A program made the position numbers and the translations under genes. The notes beneath the pieces were generated by a model that was not told where the DNA came from, ran no database searches, and saw only the letters and a program-made list of their open reading frames with translations. A stretch of DNA of 64,000 bases from JBGRQA01 sp041725895 (GTDB taxonomy: Bacteria > Bacteroidota > Bacteroidia > Bacteroidales > Marinifilaceae), in the NCBI GenBank assembly GCA_041725895.1, contig JBGRQA010000016.1, positions 69,628 through 133,627 on the forward strand, written 5' to 3'. This document shows, piece by piece, positions 18,449 through 27,826 of the stretch. Positions within the stretch are counted from its first letter, which is position 1, and the number at the start of each line of letters is the position of its first letter.

Positions 18449-18561
18449 GCGACGGGCCATACAGAACCTCATCAATCAATTGTGTGCGCCGTCGCTATTT
18501 ACATATCCACATATACCCAGGGTGTTACCCTGGGCTATATTAATTAAAGCCTTACAGGCTT
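18449..18561. repeat. REP-like element with three hairpins
   Basis: Three inverted repeats in a row: GCGACGG/CCGTCGC (18449-18455 with 18489-18495), CCCAGGGT/ACCCTGGG with loop gtt (18516-18534), and AAGCCT/AGGCTT with loop tac (18547-18561). The CCCAGGGTgttACCCTGGG hairpin followed by a short second hairpin is a layout I know as a dispersed intergenic repeat in Bacteroidota. The open frames across it are therefore not genes. The remainder of 18341-18885 holds nothing else recognisable. Confidence 0.55.
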
Positions 18562-18885
18562 ACCAAATACCCTACCTGGCAAAATGGAAACAGCAAATCA
18601 AAAATTGCAAATACTCCCATTTCCTCCACAACTTTTCCACTTAATCCCCAAAAAGATCTAGATATAGAAACCCGGTACTTTACATCCTTCAGAAACAAAA
18701 TTTGGCTGAAACTATTTATGCCCGAACCGAGCTTGCGAAATCAACGGACTTAAACTGTTAATAAAGAACAGGTCCTGATCCCGAAAATTTCGGAATCAGG
18801 ATAAGGATTGTTTTAATTGATTTTACAGTACTATTCTCAAACTGCATAAAATCGACAAATTAACAATCGACACAGATGAATAGCC

Positions 18886-19818
18886 TCAGGATCCACCTTC
18901 CACCTCTTGTGCAACGGATATTTTTTTCAGTTTCACATCAATACGGGTGGACTGGCCCTGAAGAATGAGAATCCGCGAGCTTGTACCGACATAGCCCTCC
19001 TTATCAAAGGTAAGTTCATGTACTCCGGGAGACAGGTAGGCAAATCTAAAACCACCTGATTTCCCTCCTTTTCGCTCCGGCTTCTTCTCATCAACCGAAA
19101 TGCTAACAGAACCAATGGGCTCACCGGAATCCGCATCAACAATCTGCCCTATCAAACTCATTTGATTGGTGCGAATAGATGGTACATCCAGTGCTTTCAA
19201 ATAGTCTGCAAACACCTCAGGGTGAGATTGAGAATACTTGCTCGTCATGTAGGGAGTAATTACATTCTGCTCAGTTTTCACAAATCCTTCAATAAGATCA
19301 GTAATTTTCGCAGTCACCTCTTTACGGTCCTTCCTGTAATTCTGTGTGGCACTAACACTATCCACAAAAGCTAATCTACATGAATCCAGTTCAGCAAACA
19401 CCTCCGAAGTAACACCTGCAGCCCCCCCTTCAGAAGAATGCTGCTCTGCCAGTTGCTTCAAGTGCATCGCATAAGTTAACAGCTCCTGGTTAGCCATACG
19501 TTGTATCTGATACCAGGAAGTACCCTCCTCGCCCATAAAAGGTTTGAAGTTGTTCCTAAACCCATACGAAATAAGAAAACCACGAATGGTACTCACAATT
19601 CCTTCCAGTTTGATTCTACACTCATTCCGTGCCAGGATAAAGGGCTGACTCTTCAATTCCTGCTCGCCAAAAAGTATACCGACTTGTTCCGTGTTGCTTA
19701 TCACATCCCCAAACATTTGTTTTACATCCTCATCCTCGGCGAAAACAGTTTCGTGGTTCTTGAAGAAACTTCTGAGATTCTTCATTTTGTTATATACGAA
19801 TTTAAAAATTTTTCTCAT
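18886..19818 (-). CDS. Helical protein with C-terminal carboxypeptidase-regulatory-like domain
   Basis: 310 residues, no signal peptide and no membrane segment, so probably cytoplasmic. Residues 1 to about 215 are helical with no recognised family. Residues about 218-303 form a beta domain of the carboxypeptidase-regulatory/CNA-B-like type: LIGQIVDADSGEPIGSVSI, then GGFRFAYLSPGVHELTF and GYVGTSS. These domains are normally on secreted proteins, so the lack of a signal is odd. The protein has the same architecture as that at 47919-48893, including the junction (VPS..MSLIGQI against IPSRKLAVRGKI). A tandem repeat array lies about 160 bp upstream of its start. Function unknown. Confidence 0.75.
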   Translation of the reverse strand: MRKIFKFVYNKMKNLRSFFKNHETVFAEDEDVKQMFGDVISNTEQVGILFGEQELKSQPFILARNECRIKLEGIVSTIRGFLISYGFRNNFKPFMGEEGTSWYQIQRMANQELLTYAMHLKQLAEQHSSEGGAAGVTSEVFAELDSCRLAFVDSVSATQNYRKDRKEVTAKITDLIEGFVKTEQNVITPYMTSKYSQSHPEVFADYLKALDVPSIRTNQMSLIGQIVDADSGEPIGSVSISVDEKKPERKGGKSGGFRFAYLSPGVHELTFDKEGYVGTSSRILILQGQSTRIDVKLKKISVAQEVEGGS

Positions 19819-19975
19819 CGTACACCATTTTAAGTTTTTTCATCCTATTCGAGACGATATTTTCGTCATTTATAGCTTAAACTCTCTAAAACAAATTGAT
19901 AGTTCATCGTCTCAATACGATAAGGATAAAACTTACTATCATTAATGACAGCAATTTCTCCAGACACTGCTCATA

Positions 19976-20321
19976 CCCTGCAAAATTCTCAACCTTCTTT
20001 GTGTAGTTTACAAGGGACTTTGTGAATTGTTCAACTTTCCCTGTGTAATTTTCAAGAAGCTTTGTGAATTGTTCAACCTACTTTGTGAAATTTTCAAAAA
20101 GCTTTGTGAATTGTTCAACCTACTCTGTGAAATTTTCAAAAAGCTTTGTGAATTGTTCAACCTACTCTGTGAAATTTTCAAAAAGCTTTGTGAATTGTTC
20201 AACTTACTCTGTGAAATTTTCAAAAAGCTTTGTGAAATGTTCAACCAGCTCTGTGAAATTTTCAAAAAGCTTTGTGAACTATTCAACTTACCCTGTGAAA
20301 TTTTCAAGAAGCTTTGTGAAT
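19976..20321. repeat. Tandem array of about sixteen 21-bp units (42-bp dimers)
   Basis: Units of exactly 21 bp follow each other from 19976 to about 20321. Their consensus is CTYTGTGAAnTnTTCA plus five variable bases. Two unit types alternate (CTTTGTGAATTGTTCAACCT and CTCTGTGAAATTTTCAAAAA, plus one base each), giving a 42-bp higher-order period; the edges are more degenerate. Each unit carries an inverted repeat TGAA-nnn-TTCA. The array is open in several frames only because 42 is divisible by three. It lies upstream of the helical gene at 18886-19818. Confidence 0.9.
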
Positions 20322-20414
20322 AAAAGCATCTATTAAAATTCCAACTCAAAAAAAACAATTGCACAATCCACTGCAGAGATAAACTGAATATTGATTCTAT
20401 CGAATTGAGAGAAT

Positions 20415-20488
20415 GGACCGGATACGGTCCAGGTGATTGGGAGACGAAACAGAACTACCAAGGTCTCGTCTCCCCTGGGCTTATGCCC
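20415..20488. repeat. Cluster of three hairpins, REP-like or structured RNA
   Basis: GGACCG/CGGTCC (20415-20430), GGGAGACGA/TCGTCTCCC (20439-20447 with 20466-20474) and GGGC/GCCC with loop ttat (20477-20488) lie within 75 bp. They form a GC-rich island in an AT-rich intergenic stretch between the tandem array and deoB. No homolog recognised. Confidence 0.4.
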
Positions 20489-20667
20489 ATAAGGAAACGC
20501 GATAGGACGAATTCCGCCGTCAGAAATATGGTCCTGTATTTGTTCTTTCTACACTTCACAACAGATTGGTTTTTAATCTACTCCATTTAATTTACGAAAA
20601 ATTTGAAATACGAAAAAAATTTATCTTCCCTTAAAACACAATAAGTCCGTCCCATTCGTTTCCTCAC

Positions 20668-20675
20668 TATATTTG
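20668..20675 (+). promoter_or_regulatory. Candidate deoB -7 promoter element
   Basis: TATATTTG matches TAnnTTTG about 130 bp before the deoB ATG. It is the best match in the deoB leader. Confidence 0.3.
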
Positions 20676-20805
20676 TTTTGGCTCTCTTTTTTACCATAAG
20701 AGTTTGATCCTTTCTGAATAAAATTCCCTATTTTTATGGCCAATCCCAAGAACACACCCTACGGATAAGCAACCATTCTTTTTTACTTATTTTTAATTTT
20801 TGCTC

Positions 20806-21984
20806 ATGAATAAGATTCAGAGAGCCACTATTGTGGTACTTGATAGTGCAGGTGTAGGTTACTTGCCCGATGCGAAAGAATTCGGAGACGAAGGCTCCAA
20901 CACCATAGGAAATATTGCCAACCATTGTGATGGCATCCATTTGCCCAACATGCAAAAGCTTGGTTTGGGTAATTTAACAAAGATTGAAGGAGTAGCTCCT
21001 ACCAATGAAGCGCAGGGTGCCTACGGTCGTGCAGCCGAAGCCTCCAAAGGAAAGGATACCACTACCGGACACTGGGAAATTGCAGGCGTAGAACTGGACC
21101 GCCCCTTCCCTACCTATTCGGATGGTTTCCCCCAGATTGTACTTGATCTTCTGGAAGAAAGAACCGGCAGAAAAGCCATAGCCAATAAACCGGCTTCCGG
21201 AACTGCCATTTTGGATGAATTGGGCGAAGAACAAATGAAGTCAGGAGATTGGATCGTATATACCTCTGCTGACCCGGTTTTCCAGATTGCAGCTCACGAA
21301 GAGATTATCCCATTGGAAGAGTTGTACAAAGCCTGTGAAATCGCATTGGAGATCTGCTCAGAACATGCTCCTGTAGCCCGTGTAATTGCACGCCCTTACC
21401 TGGGAAGCGGAAAAGGAAACTTTACTCGTACGGCCAACCGTCACGATTACTCGGTTACTCCTCCCCGTGAAACTCTTCTGGACAGACTTGAAAAGGCAGG
21501 TATGGATGTAATCGGTATCGGAAAAACCAAAGATATTTTTGCCGGAAAAGGAATTACCGATTCCAGAGGCACCAACAAAGACAACCTGGACGGAATCCAA
21601 AAAACCATTGCAGCACTAAAAGAAGACTCAAAAGGTTTAATCTTTACCAACCTGGTAGATTTTGACATGGTATACGGTCACCGTCGCAACCCGGAAGGCT
21701 ACAAGGCTGCCCTGGAAGAATTTGACAGATACGTACCCGAGCTAATTGAAAACCTTAAGGAGGATGAACTATTGATTCTGACTGCCGATCATGGTTGCGA
21801 TCCAACCTACAAGGGAACCGATCACACCCGGGAATATATCCCACTGATGGTTTTTGGAAAACAAATCAAAAGCAATGTAAATCTGGGTACCAGAAACAGC
21901 TTTGCCGATATTGCCGCAACACTGGATGAATTGCTGCTAGGTAAAAATACCGAAGGTAGTTTTGCTAAAGAGCTCTACAACTAA
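20806..21984 (+). CDS. deoB: Phosphopentomutase
   Basis: Interconverts (deoxy)ribose 1-phosphate and 5-phosphate in nucleoside salvage; cytoplasmic. 392 residues from the ATG at 20806 (a TTG lies two codons upstream). Alkaline-phosphatase-superfamily motifs: VVLDSAGVG with metal ligand Asp13, KDTTTGHWE with the phospho-Thr region, and ADHGCDPTYKGTDHTRE near the C terminus with the metal-binding His/Asp residues. Length and motifs match DeoB closely. No other deo gene is adjacent. A strong terminator follows. Confidence 0.95.
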   Translation: MNKIQRATIVVLDSAGVGYLPDAKEFGDEGSNTIGNIANHCDGIHLPNMQKLGLGNLTKIEGVAPTNEAQGAYGRAAEASKGKDTTTGHWEIAGVELDRPFPTYSDGFPQIVLDLLEERTGRKAIANKPASGTAILDELGEEQMKSGDWIVYTSADPVFQIAAHEEIIPLEELYKACEIALEICSEHAPVARVIARPYLGSGKGNFTRTANRHDYSVTPPRETLLDRLEKAGMDVIGIGKTKDIFAGKGITDSRGTNKDNLDGIQKTIAALKEDSKGLIFTNLVDFDMVYGHRRNPEGYKAALEEFDRYVPELIENLKEDELLILTADHGCDPTYKGTDHTREYIPLMVFGKQIKSNVNLGTRNSFADIAATLDELLLGKNTEGSFAKELYN

Positions 21985-22008
21985 TACAATACTTTATAAT
22001 ATAACAAG

Positions 22009-22038
22009 ACAGGGCCTGCTGTTGCAGGCCCTGTTTTG
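22009..22038 (+). terminator. deoB terminator
   Basis: Perfect 11-bp GC-rich stem (22009-22019 with 22024-22034, 4-nt loop) followed by TTTTG. Confidence 0.85.
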
Positions 22039-22090
22039 TTAAATCTAAGCATTGATAAATAAAAAGTATTTATCAATGCTTAGATTTAAC
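22038..22090. repeat. 24-bp perfect inverted repeat
   Basis: 22038-22061 is exactly complementary to 22067-22090, with a 5-nt loop aaaag. It begins where the deoB terminator ends and lies between convergent genes. It is much longer and more AT-rich than the terminators in this window, so it may be a mobile palindrome or a bidirectional 3' structure. Confidence 0.8.
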
Positions 22091-22169
22091 AATCTTATAA
22101 TTTATCTGTGCCAATCAGTTTTTATCAGTCCAATCTGCGTTCCATTCTTCTGTCCTATTTCCCTTTCCA

Positions 22170-23372
22170 TTACTTAAAGGTATAGGTATACCCAATACTT
22201 AACTCCGTAAAATCCGCCTGCCCGAAATTGGCATTGATATTGGCCCCGATAAAAACATTGTTGCGTGGGATCTTATTGGTATTAATCACATAGAAATTAA
22301 GCCCCATACGACTGGAAAAGTATTTCTTTAACTTGTACTTGAAACGGTCAACACTTGCAAACTGACGATAGTAAGTTTCGTAATAGGGTTTGAACAGATT
22401 CAAGCCCCCCTCAATGTCCAGTCCAAAATGACCGATTAAAAACTCACACCCCAGGTGAAAATAGATATTGGAGGCATTTAAATATGGATCATCTATGAAA
22501 TCAGGATTTTCAGTTTCCGTAATCTTTTCGTAATAATGCTGATAAAAGCGGTAGGTAAATCCACTTCGCACCTTTACATGCTGATTAAATAGAATACCTG
22601 CCGAAATGGCTGTGGAATAAACCAATTTCTTAGGACCTCCAACAGGTTTACTTTTGCCGCCGTATTCATGAAATCCAAGACCACCCCTATAATTCAAAAA
22701 AAACAATCGGCGCGGATTTGGATTGTCTCCATGGTAAGTTTCCTTCCTTTTTGAAACAATGGGTCGCCCCACCCACTGACAGGACAGACTTAGCATGGCA
22801 GAATTCAATCCCATATTAGGCAACTGGGTATGTCCATTGGAGTTATGAAAATAGCCTCCGCCGACCTTAACATTCATTCTTTTGCCTGCATACAAATCGC
22901 GATACATAAAAGCCTGGAAAGCCCAGGACAGTCGGGAGCCTATTGCCAAATTGGTCACATTGTCCTTATAGGATTTGCTAATATAGGAGGCTCCTATTCC
23001 AAATTTTAAATGCCAGGATTCAAGATAGCGTGAAAAAGGTTGAAATTCTATAAAAGGAATTAAACTAACGGAAGTCCCAAAAATTGAATCGTTTCCCAAT
23101 TGAGAATAGGAAAAGCTCAACCCCGAGGATGGATGATTGTAAAAACGGCCACAATGGGTATTTCGATTATCCTTTACTCCAATACTTAAAAAATAGGATT
23201 TAACCTGATCGGTACGGGGAAAATCATTGTAATTGGGAACAATTTTACCAATCATCATCTCCGACTCAATAAAGAATGAATAGCCCGTTGGTTCTTTTTG
23301 AACCTGGGCTTTCCCTGCTTGTGCTAAAAGAAGAGATACAATTGCACAACAAATAATAGATGTTCTTACCAA
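22170..23372 (-). CDS. PagL-like lipid A deacylase / acyloxyacyl hydrolase family
   Basis: Predicted outer-membrane beta-barrel enzyme that removes an acyl chain from lipid A. 400 residues, signal peptide ending near KAQ. Alternating-hydrophobic strands run throughout and the chain ends in an aromatic barrel signature (YTYTFK). The diagnostic motif is FHNSNGHTQLPNMGLN, with His176, Ser178 and Asn179 matching the His-x-Ser-Asn of PagL. It is about twice the length of proteobacterial PagL, as in Bacteroidota relatives, so extra barrel strands are expected. A stop lies three codons before the TTG at 23372 and the signal peptide follows directly, so TTG is the start. Substrate specificity is inferred. 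Confidence 0.75.
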   Translation of the reverse strand: MVRTSIICCAIVSLLLAQAGKAQVQKEPTGYSFFIESEMMIGKIVPNYNDFPRTDQVKSYFLSIGVKDNRNTHCGRFYNHPSSGLSFSYSQLGNDSIFGTSVSLIPFIEFQPFSRYLESWHLKFGIGASYISKSYKDNVTNLAIGSRLSWAFQAFMYRDLYAGKRMNVKVGGGYFHNSNGHTQLPNMGLNSAMLSLSCQWVGRPIVSKRKETYHGDNPNPRRLFFLNYRGGLGFHEYGGKSKPVGGPKKLVYSTAISAGILFNQHVKVRSGFTYRFYQHYYEKITETENPDFIDDPYLNASNIYFHLGCEFLIGHFGLDIEGGLNLFKPYYETYYRQFASVDRFKYKLKKYFSSRMGLNFYVINTNKIPRNNVFIGANINANFGQADFTELSIGYTYTFK

Positions 23373-23530
23373 GAAATTTCAGTTTAGTATCCCTTTTCAT
23401 TCCAGATACAAATCAAAATGCAAACGGGACTTTCATATTTACTATAATCAAAAGAGGGACTAAAAGTAATATATACCAATGTTAATTAAAAAAAATCGAC
23501 AAATAAATACCAATCACTAGATTGACAAAG

Positions 23531-23574
23531 CACAAGAGGATCCGGTTCGTAAATTCGTCCCCGATCCTCTTGTG
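23531..23574 (-). terminator. Terminator of the serine hydrolase gene
   Basis: Perfect 12-bp stem CACAAGAGGATC / GATCCTCTTGTG with a 20-nt loop, about 110 bp after the stop at 23683. The rest of the 310-bp intergenic region shows nothing else. Confidence 0.6.
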
Positions 23575-23682
23575 ACTATTTCGTTTTGTTAGATCAATGC
23601 TGAATATCCTCTACCCAATATTGTTCTCCCCTATCAAACACTGACTACTTGTATACAGAATCCCTGCGAATCTAAAAACAGA

Positions 23683-25494
23683 TTAGGATTTTCTTTTGGC
23701 TTTAAAGGTTCCATTGGGTTGAATTAGATTTACGGCATCAATGGTACTTTTATCCGAACTTAAAAATTTCAATTTAAACCCGTCCACATTTTTAACAAGG
23801 AATGTATCATCTTCGGTAGCCACCAACTCCTGCTCGGGCTGCCCTGCGGTAGAGATAAATAAGGACTTTCCATATTTGATATAGCATTTCAAAATCATCC
23901 CGCTAACCTCATACTCCCCAACAAATTTTTCCAGTGTGGCTACACTTACCTCCTTAACTTTCGGCTTTCGAACAAATTCAAGAGATTTCAAAGATAGTTC
24001 AAGTGGCAACATAACTTTTGATATTTCGCCGGCATTATTCGATTGAAAATTAAATTTTACGCCAAATTCAGAAAGTACTCCAGGATCCGACTCTTTAAGC
24101 AACATGGGTTCAAACACATCATAATGAAAATGTTTCAGCCAAATTCTTTTATTGGGTATCAATGCAAACAAAGAATCATTTTCTACAACAATCTCTAAAT
24201 CACCATAACCAGGATTGGAATATACACCGGTAAACTCCTTCAACTCATGTGAAATATGTGTTCCAGTTACCCGATCGGATATTTGGTCTTGATCCTCAGA
24301 ATTAAGTTTATTCATTCTTTCCCTAGGCCCTTTTGCCCAATCAAAACAACTTAAGCCCAAAACTTTATCGGCAATAATATTTCGAACAATTCCCGGAACA
24401 GGGGAAGCATCCTGATTGGTAAGAACAACAATTCCTATACTATCGCCAGGAAAAAAGCAGCTATTCGCAGAAAAACCATCAATGTTTCCACCATGCTCTA
24501 CACGGTAATGTCCCCGATAGGAACTAAGCATCCAACCAAAACCATAAGTTGAAAATTGCATATCCGGATGTTTCTTTGAAGGAAGCCCGTTACTAATAAT
24601 CATTTGTGAACTAATAGCCTCCTGGAGGTAGGAAGAAGAAAGCACTTCTTTTTCCTTTAATTTACCATTATTAATCCAGACTTTTAACCATTTGGCCATT
24701 TCATTTACACTACTGTTAATTGCTCCTGCCGGGGCCATTGCAACAATGGGCCGATAAGGAATCAAGCGAATATCCTTCTCATCATTAACACCATAACCAA
24801 AGGAATGATTCTCATCCTTTTCCAAATCTTCAATAGTGGTGTTTGATCGTTCCATCTTTAAAGGAATAAAAAACTGCTCCTTCACATTCTCAGCCCAGGA
24901 TTTACCTGTAATCGATTTGGCGATCAGCCCCTGTGCCATATACATAAAATTATTGTACTGCCATTTTTCACGAATTCCGGCAGTTGGTTCCAAATACTCC
25001 ACTCGCTTTAACAATTCCACTGACGAATCGGTTGGAAATAAATACCAGGATAAATCATGCCTGGGCAAACCTGTTCGGTGCGACATCATATCCCGAAGAT
25101 TTACCTGGTTATTCATTTCCTGGTTGTAGAATTTCATTTCAGGCAAATAACTTAAAGGACTATCGTTTAATGACAATCGCCCCTTCCCCTCTAAATTCCC
25201 AATAATCGCTGCGGTAAAAGATTTGCTACAGGAACCAATCGGAAATAAGGTATTGGCATCAACCGGAATTTTTCGATCGTAGTCCCTGTATCCAAATCCG
25301 TTGGAATAGATAACCTGATCCTTTTCGACAATTGCTACCGCAAATCCAGCTACTTTAAAATCAGACAAAACCTGGGTCAGATCCTTGTCTAAATTTTTTA
25401 ATCTTCTGTCTTTGTTGTCTATGTTCCCCTCTTGAGCATATATGCCTTGATTGAAAAGAAAAAGGAGAAAAACTAACGTGAAAATATTTCTCAT
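23683..25494 (-). CDS. Secreted serine hydrolase, class C beta-lactamase-like
   Basis: Exported hydrolase of the penicillin-binding-protein-like fold; relatives include D-aminopeptidases, esterases and beta-lactamases. 603 residues with a signal peptide ending near IYAQ. Catalytic motifs: Ser88-x-x-Lys91 (SCSK), Tyr179-Asn-Asn181 (YxN) and an HGG motif near residue 337 (VEHGGNIDGF). After about residue 410 there are beta-rich C-terminal regions of the DUF3471 kind (FTGVYSNPGYGDLEIVVEND and a second FVGEYEVSGMILK). The substrate cannot be decided. It is divergent from the LytS/LytTR operon. Confidence 0.88.
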   Translation of the reverse strand: MRNIFTLVFLLFLFNQGIYAQEGNIDNKDRRLKNLDKDLTQVLSDFKVAGFAVAIVEKDQVIYSNGFGYRDYDRKIPVDANTLFPIGSCSKSFTAAIIGNLEGKGRLSLNDSPLSYLPEMKFYNQEMNNQVNLRDMMSHRTGLPRHDLSWYLFPTDSSVELLKRVEYLEPTAGIREKWQYNNFMYMAQGLIAKSITGKSWAENVKEQFFIPLKMERSNTTIEDLEKDENHSFGYGVNDEKDIRLIPYRPIVAMAPAGAINSSVNEMAKWLKVWINNGKLKEKEVLSSSYLQEAISSQMIISNGLPSKKHPDMQFSTYGFGWMLSSYRGHYRVEHGGNIDGFSANSCFFPGDSIGIVVLTNQDASPVPGIVRNIIADKVLGLSCFDWAKGPRERMNKLNSEDQDQISDRVTGTHISHELKEFTGVYSNPGYGDLEIVVENDSLFALIPNKRIWLKHFHYDVFEPMLLKESDPGVLSEFGVKFNFQSNNAGEISKVMLPLELSLKSLEFVRKPKVKEVSVATLEKFVGEYEVSGMILKCYIKYGKSLFISTAGQPEQELVATEDDTFLVKNVDGFKLKFLSSDKSTIDAVNLIQPNGTFKAKRKS

Positions 25495-25661
25495 AATTCA
25501 AAAATGTATTGGTTATGTTTTAATTCATTTTAAAGTAAACACAACTACCTCTCAAGGAAAAAAGAATGTTACAAAGCTCATTGTCCATGTTAAAACTCTA
25601 TTGATTTAAGTGACAAACAGGATACAAAGAAAAAAACATAAGTTTATCACAGAAATAACAC

Positions 25662-25675
25662 ATTTGGTACCAAAT
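25662..25675. promoter_or_regulatory. 14-bp palindrome before the LytS/LytTR operon
   Basis: ATTTGGTACCAAAT is a perfect palindrome 38 bp before the kinase ATG, in the divergent region shared with the serine hydrolase gene. It is a candidate regulator binding site; no experiment is implied. Confidence 0.4.
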
Positions 25676-25712
25676 CCTTTTCTATGTGGTGCAACATTAT
25701 TACTATTGTATT

Positions 25713-26780
25713 ATGATAGAACATTTAATAAAATACAAATGGTGGCATCTGTGCACATGGATCATACTATCCTCTATTATATTATCTATTCCCAACTTCT
25801 CTCTATTCCATTTTAGTACCACCTACGGCACCTTAAAATATCCGTTGTTAACTTCTCTCCCATTTAACATGTTACTCTTTTATGGGAATCACTACCTGCT
25901 TGACAAAAAGATATTCATCACTAATCGAAAAATTGCTTCTTTCCTCCTAAATTTAAGCATACTTGCAATACTCCTTTTGTTGGTAAAAACAATTATCGAC
26001 GTATTTTGGGTGAACTATTACTTTGACCTGTTAGTAAAACACAAAGAACTAACAGATAAGAAAGGCATCATTCTACTAATGCTTGTCTTAAATGCCCTTT
26101 CACACTTTATTATCCTATTTTGTTCGTTCGCAGTTGGATTTATCATTCAGTATTCCATATCACGAAAAAAGAACCAACAACTCACAGAAGCCAAACTTCA
26201 AGCCGAAATCTCCTTCCTTAAAATGCAGTTGAACCCTCATCTACTCTTTAATACATTAAATCATTTCTACGCCCTGGCTTTAAAAGACAAAAACAAAGGA
26301 TTAGCTGATGGCATAACTCAATTGTCGGAGATGATGCGCTATATGTTATATGAAACCAATGTTGAAAAAATCCCTCTGAACAAAGAAATTACCTACATTC
26401 AGAGCTACCTGGATCTTTTTGCCATGCGCTTGCATTCCAATAGAGCAGATTGGATCGATTTTAAATCTGAGGGTGATATTGATCAATTTAGAATTGCGCC
26501 CATGCTCCTCATTTCCTTTGTGGAAAATGCATTAAAACACGGTAAAAAAGGAGACTCAAAAGAAAAAATAAGAATTCATTTGAAAGCTAAATCCAATCAA
26601 CTGCATTTCCAAACAATAAATAAGATCGATTCCTGCAATGGAGTTAGCAAAGATACAGAAGGGGTTGGTATGGATAATGTAAAAAAGCGATTGGATCTGA
26701 TTTATCCCAACGCTTACGATTTGAGAATCAACCAGGATTCGAACCACTTTTCCGTTCACTTAAAATTGGAATCTTTATGA
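25713..26780 (+). CDS. LytS-family membrane sensor histidine kinase
   Basis: 355 residues from the ATG at 25713 (a GTG lies 9 codons upstream). Four TM helices occupy about residues 8-145, with short loops and no large sensor domain. The cytoplasmic part is of the His_kinase/LytS type: LKMQLNPHLLFNTLNHFY with His176, then an ATPase with SFVENALKHGKKG and EGVGMDNVKKRL. The stop overlaps the regulator start by ATGA. This simple four-helix type always pairs with a LytTR regulator, as here. The signal is unknown. Confidence 0.88.
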   Translation: MIEHLIKYKWWHLCTWIILSSIILSIPNFSLFHFSTTYGTLKYPLLTSLPFNMLLFYGNHYLLDKKIFITNRKIASFLLNLSILAILLLLVKTIIDVFWVNYYFDLLVKHKELTDKKGIILLMLVLNALSHFIILFCSFAVGFIIQYSISRKKNQQLTEAKLQAEISFLKMQLNPHLLFNTLNHFYALALKDKNKGLADGITQLSEMMRYMLYETNVEKIPLNKEITYIQSYLDLFAMRLHSNRADWIDFKSEGDIDQFRIAPMLLISFVENALKHGKKGDSKEKIRIHLKAKSNQLHFQTINKIDSCNGVSKDTEGVGMDNVKKRLDLIYPNAYDLRINQDSNHFSVHLKLESL

Positions 26781-27484
26781 TACGAGCCATTGCCATAGAT
26801 GATGAACCAAGTGCCTTGGATGTACTGAAAATACATTGCGAAGATATACCATCCATCTCCCTAATTGCCAGCTTTACCAATCCCATTAAAGCTTTAGATT
26901 TTCTTAAAAAGGAAAAAGTGGATTTAATATTTCTGGACATCAATATGCCAAAAATATCCGGAATTGATTTACTAAAAAATTTTAGGCTGGATTCACAGAT
27001 CATTTTAACCACTGCCTATTCGGAATATGCCCTGGAGAGTTACGAACACAGTGTAACAGATTATTTAATGAAACCCATCCGATTCGATCGCTTGCTAAAA
27101 TCTATTGACAAAGTAGAAAAGCAATTGAAACCAAATTCATCTCTACAAGAAAAGGCGGATGAAGCTCTGCAAAAGCGTGATTGGTTACTACTAAAAAGTA
27201 GCCCAGAAACCTTTAAAGTACAACTGGATGATATTATATACCTGGAAAGTGATGGGAACTACATTCATTATCATTTAAGGAATGAAAAAAAAATCATGGT
27301 CCGATCCAGCATGAATCAGGCCCTTTCTAACCTCCCTTCAGAAGATTTCATACAGGTTCATAAATCATTTATTGTGGCCATTGCTGCTATTCTATCCTTT
27401 GAAAAACATGAATTAAAAGTAGTAAACCAAAAAATTCCCATTGGTCAATCGTATCGTTCTGAATTTCTACACCGGTTCAAATAG
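26777..27484 (+). CDS. LytTR-family response regulator
   Basis: 235 residues. The receiver domain has Asp8/Asp9 and phosphoacceptor Asp54 (FLDINMP), with the conserved Lys in LMKPI. A LytTR DNA-binding domain covers about 135-233 (LLLKSSPETFKVQLDDIIYLESDGNYIHYHL, QVHKSFIVA, IPIGQSYR). It is translationally coupled to the preceding kinase. Targets may include its own operon through the palindrome at 25662. Confidence 0.92.
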   Translation: MIRAIAIDDEPSALDVLKIHCEDIPSISLIASFTNPIKALDFLKKEKVDLIFLDINMPKISGIDLLKNFRLDSQIILTTAYSEYALESYEHSVTDYLMKPIRFDRLLKSIDKVEKQLKPNSSLQEKADEALQKRDWLLLKSSPETFKVQLDDIIYLESDGNYIHYHLRNEKKIMVRSSMNQALSNLPSEDFIQVHKSFIVAIAAILSFEKHELKVVNQKIPIGQSYRSEFLHRFK

Positions 27485-27564
27485 CTAAGCCTTCCAAAAA
27501 GCAAAGTCTTTACTCCCCCTTAACGCAAATAAACCAGGGGATTACAATTAACCTCCGACTTGCC

Positions 27565-27807
27565 CTACATTTTCATAAAAAAAATCAAAACATTCATTTT
27601 AGGATAAAAAGATAAATATTTATCCGGATGACCCTTTTTGATAGTACCTCCCGCTAAAATAAATAATTTCCCAAAGGCGCTGAAGAATTTCCCAGAGGAA
27701 GTATTATACATCCAAAAAGTAATACTTTTATGCAGGTAGCGAATAAAAGCCCAAATACCTGCGATATAAATATTCTGTAAGAAAGAATAAAAGAACATAG
27801 ACATCAC
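27565..27807 (-). CDS. Possible small membrane protein
   Basis: 80 codons with plausible codon use and one or two hydrophobic stretches (residues about 4-22 and 40-52) followed by basic residues. The start is only 20 bp from the divergent peptidase start, leaving little promoter space, and no family is recognised. It may be a chance frame. Confidence 0.25.
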   Translation of the reverse strand: MMSMFFYSFLQNIYIAGIWAFIRYLHKSITFWMYNTSSGKFFSAFGKLFILAGGTIKKGHPDKYLSFYPKMNVLIFFMKM

Positions 27808-27826
27808 AATTTAAACCAATTTAACC

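Noticed and set aside
18323..18644. Two overlapping small open frames after the ABC-F gene
   Set aside because: They read through a terminator and a REP-like hairpin element; their translations reflect the repeat.
19976..20321. CRISPR array
   Set aside because: The units are contiguous near-identical repeats without unique spacers, and no cas genes are present.
20008..20364. Open frames on both strands within the 21-bp array
   Set aside because: Same artefact of a 42-bp period; no start context, and the translations are pure 14-residue repeats in every frame.
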